DNA of 7,475 nt from Devosia sp. (lineage in GTDB: Bacteria > Pseudomonadota > Alphaproteobacteria > Rhizobiales > Devosiaceae). Under the pieces are notes generated by a model. That model saw nothing but the letters and a program-made list of their open reading frames with translations, had not been told where the DNA came from and searched no databases. The position numbers and the translations under genes are program-made. The stretch is taken from contig JAEUMC010000497.1 in assembly GCA_016793415.1 (NCBI GenBank), positions 1 to 7,475 of the forward strand. The letters are read 5' to 3'. Below are positions 1-6,028 of this stretch, in pieces (the stretch's first letter is position 1; each line of letters starts with the position of its first letter).

Positions 1-191
1 GCCAGCATTTCGGCCCGCACTTCGTAGGTTTCGCCTGGAGCCAGGAAGTCGACGTCGGCGGTCAGAAAGCAACTGGTGCCGTCTTCGCCCTGTCGGGTCC
101 GGAAGGCAGGCCGCCAGGCCGCCGATGCGGCGGGCGTCTCGCGCCCACCACGTTGTGTCGGGATCAGATCCAGGCGCGCCCTGAAACGCAC
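1..191 (-). CDS. Small protein resembling EF-Tu domain III (partial, C-terminus beyond the left edge)
   Basis: An open frame of 63 visible codons begins with GTG at 191-189, four bases after the metK stop, and continues past the left edge. An in-frame TGA at 212-210 closes the frame upstream, so GTG is the only good start; no clear Shine-Dalgarno is visible, and translational coupling to metK is the likely route. The visible protein reads LDLIPTQRGGRETP, then WRPAF, then FLAPGETYEVRAEML. This follows the pattern of EF-Tu C-terminal-domain proteins (a PTxxGGRxTP turn, a YRPxF-like strand, a PGExxxV strand). Inference: a short stand-alone beta-barrel protein of unknown job, not a translation factor, because no GTPase part precedes it. 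The trmB gene often found behind metK in related bacteria is not what I see here. The frame is probably real; the family call is tentative. Confidence 0.55.
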   Translation of the reverse strand, partial: MRFRARLDLIPTQRGGRETPAASAAWRPAFRTRQGEDGTSCFLTADVDFLAPGETYEVRAEML

Positions 192-195
192 TCTG

Positions 196-1461
196 TCAGG
201 CGGCAGCCTTCACGGCGGCCTTCAGCGCCGGAACCAGGTCGGTCTTTTCCCAGCTGAACGAGCCGTCGCGACCGGGCTTGCGGCCGAAATGGCCATAGGC
301 CGAGGTCTTGGCGTAGATCGGCTTGTTGAGGTCGAGATGGGTGCGGATGCCGCGCGGGCTGAGGTCGAACACCTCGCTCAGCACGGTCTCCAGCTTGTCT
401 TCGGCCACTTTGCCGGTGCCATGCAGGTCGACATAGATCGAGAGCGGCTTGGCGACGCCGATGGCGTAGCTCAATTGAATGGTGGCGCGGTCGGCGAGGC
501 CGGCGGCGACGACGTTCTTGGCGAGGTAGCGCGCCGCGTAGGCGGCAGAGCGGTCGACCTTGGTCGGGTCCTTGCCCGAGAAGGCGCCGCCGCCATGCGG
601 GGCCGCGCCGCCATAGGTGTCGACGATGATCTTGCGGCCGGTGAGGCCGGCATCGCCATCCGGGCCGCCGACCACGAACTTGCCGGTCGGGTTGACGTGC
701 CAGACGGTGTCCTTGCTGATCCAGCCCTCGGGCAGCGCGGCGCGCACATAAGGCTCGACGATCTTGCGCACGTCTTCGGACGAAAGGCTGGCATCGACAT
801 GCTGGGTCGACACCACGATCTGGGTGACGCCCACCGGCTTGCCATTCTCGTAGCGGATGGTGACCTGGCTCTTGGCGTCGGGGCCGAGCTTGATCGCGGC
901 GCCCTCGCCGGCCTTGCGGGCGATGGTCAGCGCCGCGAGGATCTTGTGCGCATAGTAGATCGGCGCAGGCAGCAGTTCCGGGGTCTCGCGGCTGGCATAG
1001 CCGAACATGATGCCCTGGTCGCCGGCGCCGACATCCTTGTTGCCCGACTCATCGACGCCCTGTGCGATGTCGGCCGACTGGCCGTGCAGCAGCACATCGA
1101 TCTTGGCGGTCTTCCAGTGGAAGCCCGACTGCTCGTAGCCGATCGCCTTGATCGCCTTGCGGGCGGTCGATTTGAACTTGGCCGGGTTGACCACCGGATG
1201 GCCGGCGGCGTCGAGCAGCACCTTGCCGTCCTTGCCCTTCTTGAGCAGCGTCTCGGGCACCCGCACCTCGCCGGCAATCACCACGCGGTTGGTGGTGGCG
1301 AGCGTTTCGCAGGCGATGCGCACCTTGGCCGGATCCATGCCGGCCTTCTTGGCCTCACGGAACACCAGATCGACGATCTCGTCGGAAATCCGGTCGCAGA
1401 CTTTGTCCGGATGTCCCTCCGAAACCGATTCCGAGGTGAACAGATAAGAAGACCGAGCCAA
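196..1461 (-). CDS. metK: S-adenosylmethionine synthetase (methionine adenosyltransferase)
   Basis: Makes S-adenosylmethionine from methionine and ATP, releasing phosphate and diphosphate; cytosolic, normally a tetramer needing Mg2+ and K+. The 421-residue protein carries the family landmarks in order: [13 protein letters not shown] at residues 8-20 with the catalytic-region His17, GAGDQG at 145-150 (methionine/ATP site), and the glycine-rich phosphate loop [16 protein letters not shown] at 290-305. It is longer than the 384-residue E. coli enzyme, partly because of extra residues around 64-125, which is usual for alphaproteobacterial MetK. The start codon is TTG: an in-frame TGA at 1485-1483 lies upstream with no ATG or GTG between, and a GGGGG run seven bases before the TTG can act as ribosome-binding site. 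It lies 132 bases downstream of lnt on the same strand, behind a candidate operator and a terminator-like hairpin, so its expression is probably controlled separately. Confidence 0.97.
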   Translation of the reverse strand: MARSSYLFTSESVSEGHPDKVCDRISDEIVDLVFREAKKAGMDPAKVRIACETLATTNRVVIAGEVRVPETLLKKGKDGKVLLDAAGHPVVNPAKFKSTARKAIKAIGYEQSGFHWKTAKIDVLLHGQSADIAQGVDESGNKDVGAGDQGIMFGYASRETPELLPAPIYYAHKILAALTIARKAGEGAAIKLGPDAKSQVTIRYENGKPVGVTQIVVSTQHVDASLSSEDVRKIVEPYVRAALPEGWISKDTVWHVNPTGKFVVGGPDGDAGLTGRKIIVDTYGGAAPHGGGAFSGKDPTKVDRSAAYAARYLAKNVVAAGLADRATIQLSYAIGVAKPLSIYVDLHGTGKVAEDKLETVLSEVFDLSPRGIRTHLDLNKPIYAKTSAYGHFGRKPGRDGSFSWEKTDLVPALKAAVKAAA

Positions 1462-1484
1462 GGCGAAACCCCCGAAAAATGGTC

Positions 1485-1504
1485 AAAAAGTGCGAAAATC
1501 GCAC
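1485..1504 (-). terminator. Intrinsic terminator-like hairpin in the lnt-metK gap (possible metK attenuator)
   Basis: Read on the minus strand, a perfect 6-bp stem GTGCGA/TCGCAC (1504-1499 with 1495-1490) closes a TTT loop and is followed directly by TTTTT (1489-1485), with a second T-run at 1479-1475. This is the layout of a short Rho-independent terminator. It ends about 24 bases before the metK TTG, too close for a promoter to fit after it, so metK transcripts must pass through it. It could end lnt transcription, attenuate metK, or both. A weaker hairpin, GAGTGG/CCGCTC around a CAAAACA loop (1529-1511, one wobble pair), precedes it. The stem is short, so strength is uncertain. Confidence 0.5.
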
Positions 1505-1516
1505 AGTTGAGCGGTG

Positions 1517-1545
1517 TTTTGCCACTCGAGCACTGCGCGGTCAAG
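1517..1545 (-). promoter_or_regulatory. Candidate metK promoter (good -35, poor -10)
   Basis: CTTGAC at 1545-1540 matches the -35 element favoured by alphaproteobacterial housekeeping sigma factors and abuts the ATAAAG-N4-CTTTAT operator. At the expected spacing only an A-rich GCAAAA/CAAAAC stretch is found (1522-1516), a poor -10. The location suits metK, but the call rests mostly on the -35. Confidence 0.25.
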
Positions 1546-1546
1546 T

Positions 1547-1567
1547 CATATAAAGGAAGCTTTATGT
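1547..1567 (-). promoter_or_regulatory. Candidate SahR-type operator upstream of metK
   Basis: ATAAAG at 1550-1555 and CTTTAT at 1560-1565 form a perfect 6+6 inverted repeat with a 4-base spacer; the left flank extends it to CATATAAAG, while the right flank reads CTTTATGT. From memory, this is close to the motif described for SahR, an ArsR-family repressor that responds to S-adenosylhomocysteine and controls SAM-cycle genes (ahcY, metE/metH, metF, metK) in Proteobacteria. The site sits immediately upstream of a CTTGAC -35 box and about 97 bases before the metK start, fitting direct control of metK. No sahR gene is in the window, so the regulator is inferred. Confidence 0.5.
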
Positions 1568-1593
1568 CCCTGTTGGGCGCTGTTGCAGAAAAT

Positions 1594-3207
1594 TCATGCG
1601 ATGCGGCGCGGCCGACGCGCCGCGACCAGTGAGCCGAGAATGCCGAGAACCACTGCGCCCCAGAACGTCAGGTCGCCCAGCCGGTTGAACAGCGTGCCGC
1701 CGGGCACCGGCTCGGACGGCACCACGTCGAGCACTCCGACTTGCTCCTCGGCCAGCTGCGAGACCACCCGGCCGAGCGGATCGACGCTCAGCGTCACCCC
1801 GGTATTGGCGGCGCGCAGCAACGGCAGCCCGGTTTCGACGGCCCGCATCCGCGCGTGATGGGCGTGTTGCGCCGGGCCGATCGAGCCCATGAACCAGGCA
1901 TCGTTGGTGACGTTGAGGATGAACTGCGCCTGTGTGGGGTCCCCGATATCCCCGGGGAACACCGCTTCGTAGCAGACCAGCGCCAGGAAGGGCGGGGTAC
2001 CCGGCGGGCTCATCAGCCGGCGGCCATCGCCGGCCGCCCAGCCATTGGTGCCGGGGACGAACTGGTTGATGCCGAACAGCCGCCAGAAACTCTGGAACGG
2101 CAGATACTCGCCGAACGGCACCAAGTGCGATTTGTCGTAGCTCGCCACCACCTCGCCATTGCTGTTGATGGCAAGGATCGAGTTGTAGCCGGGGTTGTCC
2201 GGAATCGGCAGGCCGTCATCGCCGAGCGGCTCGCGCGGCGCGCCGGTGAGCAGCAAGGTCGTGTCGGGCAGCATGCGGGCGATGCGCGCGATGCCGTCCG
2301 GATAATTGGTGAGAAAGAACGGAAACACCGATTCCGGCCACACCAGGTGGGTGATGCCGCCGAGGCCGGGATCGGTCGGTGTCAGCCGGCTTTCCGACAG
2401 GCTGATCAACTGGTTGATGATGGCGTCCGGGTCGGCCACCGACCAGTCGGCATGCTCGAGGATCATCGGCTGTACCATGCGCACCTTCATGTCGGTGCGG
2501 GCGGTGAGCGTCGTCGAAGTGAGCCGCCAGTTGCCATAGGCGACCTGTGCGGCGATCACCGCGATGGCCAGAAAGATCGGGATCAGACGCCGTACCAGGC
2601 CGCGCTGGTCGGCCGGCCAGATCAGCGCCGGCGTCATGGCGATCAGCGCCGCGATGAAGGTCAGCCCATAGCTGCCGACCACCGAAGCAAGCTGCAGCAT
2701 CTCGTCATTGGCGGTGAGCGCATAGCCGAGCAGATCGAACGGGAAGCCGGTGAACAGATGCCCGCGTCCCCATTCGGCCAGCGCCAGAAAGCTGGCGAGC
2801 GTGACGATGCGGAACGCTCCACCCGACCAGCAGAGATGGGCGAGCGCACTCCCCAGTCCCCAGAAGATCGAAAGGATCGCTGCCAGCCCGACAATGGCGA
2901 ATGGCATCAGGGCGAGGAAGAAACCGCCCTCCTGCAGGAAGGCCGCGCCCAGCCAATGCAGCGCCGCGGTGAAATAGCCGAGCCCGAAGCCGAAGCCGAT
3001 CTGGAAGGCCGGACCGACCAGCCGGCGCCAGCCGCGGCGATGCTCCGCGCCGTCGAGGGCCCAGACCCAGATCGGCAGGGTGAGAAACAGCGCCGGCAAC
3101 AGGAAAAACGGCGGCGCCGACGCTGCAGCGATCGCCCCCGCCACCACGACGATGAGGAAGCGCCGCCAGCCATGGCTCAGCATCACGGTCTCGGCGAGCC
3201 AGGTCAT
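1594..3207 (-). CDS. lnt: Apolipoprotein N-acyltransferase
   Basis: Integral inner-membrane enzyme that transfers an acyl chain from phospholipid to the free amino group of the diacylglyceryl cysteine, the last step of lipoprotein maturation before Lol sorting. The first 225 or so residues hold a run of hydrophobic segments (about 17-52, 67-126, 131-147, 174-195, 208-224). A periplasmic nitrilase-like domain follows from about 240 to 498, and a final hydrophobic segment at about 513-530 precedes a basic tail. The catalytic triad is intact: Glu292 in VWPES, Lys359 in YDKSHLVPFGEYLPF, Cys412 in LVCYEAVFP; NVTNDAWF follows at 432-439. Length (537) is normal. The ATG at 3207 gives an N-terminus with the family's MLSHGWRR-like segment, but no strong Shine-Dalgarno precedes it; Met9 at 3183 is an alternative start. 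It normally follows corC directly, but here a divergent gene lies between them. Confidence 0.96.
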   Translation of the reverse strand: MTWLAETVMLSHGWRRFLIVVVAGAIAAASAPPFFLLPALFLTLPIWVWALDGAEHRRGWRRLVGPAFQIGFGFGLGYFTAALHWLGAAFLQEGGFFLALMPFAIVGLAAILSIFWGLGSALAHLCWSGGAFRIVTLASFLALAEWGRGHLFTGFPFDLLGYALTANDEMLQLASVVGSYGLTFIAALIAMTPALIWPADQRGLVRRLIPIFLAIAVIAAQVAYGNWRLTSTTLTARTDMKVRMVQPMILEHADWSVADPDAIINQLISLSESRLTPTDPGLGGITHLVWPESVFPFFLTNYPDGIARIARMLPDTTLLLTGAPREPLGDDGLPIPDNPGYNSILAINSNGEVVASYDKSHLVPFGEYLPFQSFWRLFGINQFVPGTNGWAAGDGRRLMSPPGTPPFLALVCYEAVFPGDIGDPTQAQFILNVTNDAWFMGSIGPAQHAHHARMRAVETGLPLLRAANTGVTLSVDPLGRVVSQLAEEQVGVLDVVPSEPVPGGTLFNRLGDLTFWGAVVLGILGSLVAARRPRRIA

Positions 3208-3236
3208 GCGGCGCTCGAATCACAGGGCATATTGGC

Positions 3237-3266
3237 AAGGTCGCGAGGTGGGCGCGCCGGGTCAAG
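3237..3266 (-). promoter_or_regulatory. Candidate lnt promoter
   Basis: CTTGAC at 3266-3261 is a good alphaproteobacterial -35 box facing lnt. At 17 bases from TTGACC lies GACCTT (3242-3237), a weak -10. Because the gene upstream of lnt is divergent, a promoter must exist in or near this 154-base gap; this is the best candidate I can see. Confidence 0.25.
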
Positions 3267-3286
3267 CTCGGCTTGGCTGACCGCAC

Positions 3287-3300
3287 TTGCGCTAGCGCAA
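3287..3300. promoter_or_regulatory. 14-bp perfect palindrome between the divergent lnt and serine hydrolase genes
   Basis: TTGCGCTAGCGCAA is a perfect palindrome centred between 3293 and 3294, about 62 bases before the hydrolase start and 87 before the lnt start. Its position between divergent genes fits a binding site for a dimeric regulator, but I cannot name one. No convincing plus-strand promoter is visible around it. The rest of the 3208-3361 gap holds only a GCGCC/GGCGC short inverted repeat (3311-3322) and the hydrolase ribosome-binding site. Confidence 0.35.
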
Positions 3301-3361
3301 CCGTGATCAAGCGCCGGGGCGCGACCGCTTGCCAGCATGGGGCCCGTGAAACAGGGAGACG

Positions 3362-4414
3362 ATGGTGACGAACTGGACCAGGGCAACGCCGGAAGCGGCG
3401 GGTTTTGCCGCCAATCTTGAGAGGAAGCTCGCCGCGGGGTTCGAATCGGGGCTGCTGTTGCCGATCCATGCGCTGCTGGTCAGCCGTAGCGGCACGCTGG
3501 TGCTCGAGCAGTATTTCGAGGGCGAGGACGAAAGCTGGGGGGATCCGCTTGGCCCGGTGCAGTTCGGACCGGCTGTCCTCCATGACCTCCGCTCGGTGAC
3601 CAAGAGCATTGTCGGGCTGCTCTACGGCATCGCGCTGGAGCGCGGGCTGGTGCCGGCGCTCGACGCGCCGGTGATCGATAGCTTCCCGGAATATCCCGAC
3701 CTCGTCGCTGATGCCGAGCGGCGCAAGGTGACGGTCGCGCATACCCTGACCATGACCATGGGCATGGAGTGGGACGAAAACAAACCCTATACCAACCCCA
3801 CCAATTCCGAGATCGCCATGGAGATGGCGCCGGACCGCTATCGCTTCATCCTCGATCGTCCGATCATCGGCGCACCCGGCGAGAAGTGGATCTATTCCGG
3901 TGGCGCCGTGGCCTTGATCGGCGCCCTGATCGAGCGCGGCTCCGGCCGGACGCTTCCGGACTTTGCCCGCGAGGCGCTGTTCACGCCCCTGGGCATCACT
4001 GATTTCTACTGGCTGGCGGGCAGCGATGGCGTGGCCTCTCCGGCCTCCGGCTTGCGCCTCACCGCACCCGACCTGTTGCGGATCGGTGCCATGCTGGTCG
4101 ACCAGGGCCGGTTCGAGGGGCGGCAGGTGGTGCCCGCGGCCTGGATCGACGCGTCGTGGACGCCAGCCATCCAGACCTGGGACGGGCTCGGCTACGGCCG
4201 GCTCTGGTACATTCACGAGGCGCCGGCGCCCGGTTACGACAAGCCGCTGCGCTGGGTCGGCGCCTTCGGCAATGGCGGCCAGCGCCTCTGGCTGGCCCCC
4301 GAAGCCGGCCTCGCCTGCGTCATCAATTCCGGCGATTACAACAAGTTCGATCGCTGGGTGACCCCGGCTCGCATCTGGCGCGAAATCGTGGTGGGGAACC
4401 TGGTGCGGGCTTGA
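3362..4414 (+). CDS. Serine hydrolase of the beta-lactamase / penicillin-binding-protein-like fold
   Basis: A 350-residue member of the class C beta-lactamase-related superfamily (COG1680), whose known members include esterases, 6-aminohexanoate-dimer hydrolase (NylB) and D-aminopeptidases. Ser78 in SVTK (78-81) is the expected nucleophile with Lys81. Tyr178 in YSGG fills the YxN position, with Gly where Asn is usual. GNGGQ at 303-307 occupies the usual KTG/HTG position. There is no signal peptide or membrane segment, so it is probably cytoplasmic, arguing against a true beta-lactamase or cell-wall enzyme. An AGGGAGA run (3353-3359) stands close before the ATG; GTG as codon 2 would have better spacing. 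It is transcribed against all its neighbours, between corC and lnt, and seems to be an insertion into a conserved block. The substrate cannot be told from sequence. Confidence 0.9.
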   Translation: MVTNWTRATPEAAGFAANLERKLAAGFESGLLLPIHALLVSRSGTLVLEQYFEGEDESWGDPLGPVQFGPAVLHDLRSVTKSIVGLLYGIALERGLVPALDAPVIDSFPEYPDLVADAERRKVTVAHTLTMTMGMEWDENKPYTNPTNSEIAMEMAPDRYRFILDRPIIGAPGEKWIYSGGAVALIGALIERGSGRTLPDFAREALFTPLGITDFYWLAGSDGVASPASGLRLTAPDLLRIGAMLVDQGRFEGRQVVPAAWIDASWTPAIQTWDGLGYGRLWYIHEAPAPGYDKPLRWVGAFGNGGQRLWLAPEAGLACVINSGDYNKFDRWVTPARIWREIVVGNLVRA

Positions 4415-4421
4415 GGCCCGC
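4405..4421 (+). terminator. Small hairpin over the serine hydrolase stop codon
   Basis: GCGGGC (4405-4410) pairs perfectly with GCCCGC (4416-4421) around TTGAG, so the loop contains the TGA stop. No T-run follows, so this is not a canonical Rho-independent terminator; it may protect the transcript 3' end or mean nothing. Confidence 0.2.
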
Positions 4422-4461
4422 GAAGCAGGCAGTCGGCAGAGAGGGATATCCAGCTTAGACT

Positions 4462-5511
4462 CTACTCCGCCGCCGGCGCCGGACTATCCTCCGGCGCCGT
4501 GATCGCCGGTGGCTTGGGCGGCCGCGGTTTCGGCTGCTTCAGCCGCTTGATCTTGACGCGTTTGACCTGGCGACTGTCGGCCTGCAGGATTTCGAACTCG
4601 AACCCCTTGATGCCGTTGACGTGCTCGCCCTTGGCCGGCACGTGGCCCGCCAGTTCGAACACCAGGCCGCCCAGCGTATCGACTTCATCGGCATGGCTGC
4701 CGGGGTCGAAATCCGGGCCAATCACTTCCTGCACTTCCTCGAGCTCGGCGCGGGCCGAGGCGATGAAGACGTTGGAATTGACCTTGCGCACCAGCGCCAC
4801 GTCGTCGTCGTGCTCGTCCTCGATCTCACCGACCACCGCTTCCAGCAGGTCCTCGATGGTGACGAGGCCGTCGGTGCCGCCATATTCGTCGATCACCACC
4901 GCCATGTGCACGCGTTTGAGCTGCATCTGCTGCAACAGGTCGCCCACCGGCATCAGCGGCGGCACGAACAGCACCTGGCGCACCAGGTCGAGCTTTTCGA
5001 GTTTTGAACGCAACGGCGTCGAGACCAGCTTCACCGGCACCGTGGCTTCCGGGTCGGTCACCGGTTCGGTGATCCGGCGCAGCGCATCCTTGACGTGAAT
5101 GAAGCCGGTAATGTTGTCGAGGCTGTCGGTATAGACCGGCATGCGCGAGTGTCCGACCTGCCGGAAGCGGGTCACCAGCACGCCGAGCGTCTCCGAGCTC
5201 TCGATCGCCTCGATATCGGCGCGCGGGATCATCACGTCCTCGACCCGCTTCTCGGCGAGGTCGAGCACGTTCTTCAGGATCGTACGTTCGGACTGGGTGA
5301 AGTCGGCGGTGCCGCCGTTGTTCTCGCTTTCGAGCGCCACCTCGAGGTCGTCGCGCAGCGACACGGTGCGCATGGCGATGAGGCCGCGCAGGCGGTTCCA
5401 GAGCTTCTGCCCCCACGTAACAGTGGGGGCGGGACTAGAAGGAGGCTCGTTGTTGGACTTGGTTTGCGCCGGCTTTTTGGGCGGCGCGGACGGACTGTCG
5501 GAGTCGTTCAT
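4462..5511 (-). CDS. corC: CorC/HlyC-family CBS-domain protein (YbeX-like)
   Basis: A soluble protein related to E. coli CorC/YbeX, linked in the literature to Mg2+/Co2+ efflux and ribosome metabolism; family members are often labelled 'hemolysin' by history. The 349 residues show a disordered Ser/Pro/Lys-rich head (1-32), a short basic/hydrophobic stretch with [11 protein letters not shown] (51-61), a first CBS repeat at about 93-147 ([11 protein letters not shown], then GFIHVKDAL), a second at about 183-232 with DEYGG at 208-212, and the CorC_HlyC C-terminal domain at about 240-322. A Pro/Ala-rich tail (about 327-349) follows. The membrane-bound DUF21 domain of the larger CNNM-type relatives is absent. 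It is longer than the 292-residue E. coli protein mainly through the two low-complexity ends. The ATG at 5511 lies 43 bases behind the ybeY stop, with a palindrome between; it ends the miaB-phoH-ybeY-corC run. Confidence 0.93.
   Translation of the reverse strand: MNDSDSPSAPPKKPAQTKSNNEPPSSPAPTVTWGQKLWNRLRGLIAMRTVSLRDDLEVALESENNGGTADFTQSERTILKNVLDLAEKRVEDVMIPRADIEAIESSETLGVLVTRFRQVGHSRMPVYTDSLDNITGFIHVKDALRRITEPVTDPEATVPVKLVSTPLRSKLEKLDLVRQVLFVPPLMPVGDLLQQMQLKRVHMAVVIDEYGGTDGLVTIEDLLEAVVGEIEDEHDDDVALVRKVNSNVFIASARAELEEVQEVIGPDFDPGSHADEVDTLGGLVFELAGHVPAKGEHVNGIKGFEFEILQADSRQVKRVKIKRLKQPKPRPPKPPAITAPEDSPAPAAE
4474..4499. repeat. 10-bp perfect inverted repeat at the corC 3' end
   Basis: CGGCGCCGGA (4474-4483) and TCCGGCGCCG (4490-4499) are exact reverse complements with a 6-base loop. 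The element lies inside the last codons of corC (Pro/Ala-rich tail) and 60 bases downstream of the convergent serine hydrolase stop. No T-run follows on either strand. A bidirectional RNA hairpin limiting convergent read-through is possible; the GC-rich Ala/Pro codons could also produce it by chance. Confidence 0.35.
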
Positions 5512-5517
5512 CTCAAT

Positions 5518-5531
5518 GGCCGCATGCGGCC
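5518..5531 (-). promoter_or_regulatory. 14-bp palindrome in the corC ribosome-binding region
   Basis: GGCCGCATGCGGCC is a perfect palindrome whose near edge is six bases before the corC ATG. In the mRNA it can fold as GGCCG/CGGCC around a CATG loop. The only purine-rich Shine-Dalgarno-like string, GAAGG (5534-5530), runs into the stem and is 18 bases from the ATG in linear distance. ATTGA occurs on both sides of the palindrome. It may modulate corC translation relative to ybeY, or be a DNA-binding site. Confidence 0.35.
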
Positions 5532-5554
5532 TTCAATTCATCGGAGGGTGTAAT

Positions 5555-6028
5555 TTAGCTATCGGCGTAGGGATCGGCAATGCCGAGGCTCGCGAGGATC
5601 TCGGTTTCGAGCCCCTCCATTTCCTCGGCGTCCTCGTCCTCGATATGGTCGTAACCAAGCAGATGCAGGAAGCCGTGCACCACCAGGTGGGTGAAATGCG
5701 CTTCGAAGCTGATGCCCATCTCCTCGGCTTCCTTTTCCACCGTCTCGCGCGCCAGCGTGATATCGCCGAGCAGCCCCGAAACCGGCGCGAACGGCTCGAT
5801 CTGCGGGAAACTCAACACGTTGGTGGATTTGTCGAAGCCGCGCCACTGCCGGTTGAGTTCGCGCTGCTCGGCATCATCGGTAAGCACCACCGACACCTCG
5901 GTGACGCCCGTCACCTCGGCTTCAGATAGTCTCAGCGCTTCGCGAATGGCGGTTTCGGCCACGGCCTCGAGGGTGTCGGGCCAGCCCTCCGCGTTGACCG
6001 CGAAGGCGATTGATAATGGGGCTTGCAT
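5555..6028 (-). CDS. ybeY: Endoribonuclease YbeY (rRNA maturation factor)
   Basis: A zinc-dependent single-strand endoribonuclease needed for 16S rRNA 3'-end processing and 70S ribosome quality control, and implicated in small-RNA regulation in alphaproteobacteria. The 157-residue protein matches the family's usual length. It carries the UPF0054 signature HGFLHLLGYDH at 118-128, giving the three zinc-binding histidines His118, His122 and His128. The upstream conserved segment LNRQWRGFDKSTNVLSFP (58-75) includes an Arg at 60 near the position of the catalytic Arg in relatives. Its ATG overlaps the phoH stop by one base (TGATG at 6030-6026), with GAAGG four bases before the ATG, so translation is very likely coupled to phoH, whose product is its functional partner. 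Confidence 0.96.
   Translation of the reverse strand: MQAPLSIAFAVNAEGWPDTLEAVAETAIREALRLSEAEVTGVTEVSVVLTDDAEQRELNRQWRGFDKSTNVLSFPQIEPFAPVSGLLGDITLARETVEKEAEEMGISFEAHFTHLVVHGFLHLLGYDHIEDEDAEEMEGLETEILASLGIADPYADS

Noticed and set aside
1462..1567. SAM-binding riboswitch (SAM-II or SAM/SAH class) in the metK leader
   Set aside because: The leader has simple hairpins but none of the conserved core sequence that I know for these classes. A covariance search was not possible, so the leader is reported only as a terminator-like hairpin and operator.
76..1632. 518-codon open frame on the plus strand opposite metK
   Set aside because: It is antisense to a certain metK and has no recognisable domain. 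Long antisense frames are expected here because strong G/C bias at third codon positions removes stops from the opposite strand.
1741..3306. 521-codon open frame on the plus strand opposite lnt
   Set aside because: It is antisense to an lnt with an intact catalytic triad. Its Arg/Gln/Glu/Gly-rich composition is typical of a shadow frame.
2705..4216. 503-codon minus-strand frame spanning the start of lnt, the gap and most of the serine hydrolase
   Set aside because: It overlaps two well-supported genes in other frames, shows no domain, and has shadow-type composition.
3362..4414. Antibiotic-resistance beta-lactamase
   Set aside because: Only the general fold motifs are present, YxN is altered to YSG, and no signal peptide exists to carry it to the periplasm.
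3208..4461. Mobile element carrying the serine hydrolase
   Set aside because: I found no transposase, terminal inverted repeats, target duplications, tRNA or attachment site around it.
4621..5007. His- and Val-rich plus-strand open frame inside corC
   Set aside because: It is the complement of conserved CBS-domain codons; the His-rich character comes from antisense reading of Asp/Val/Glu codons.
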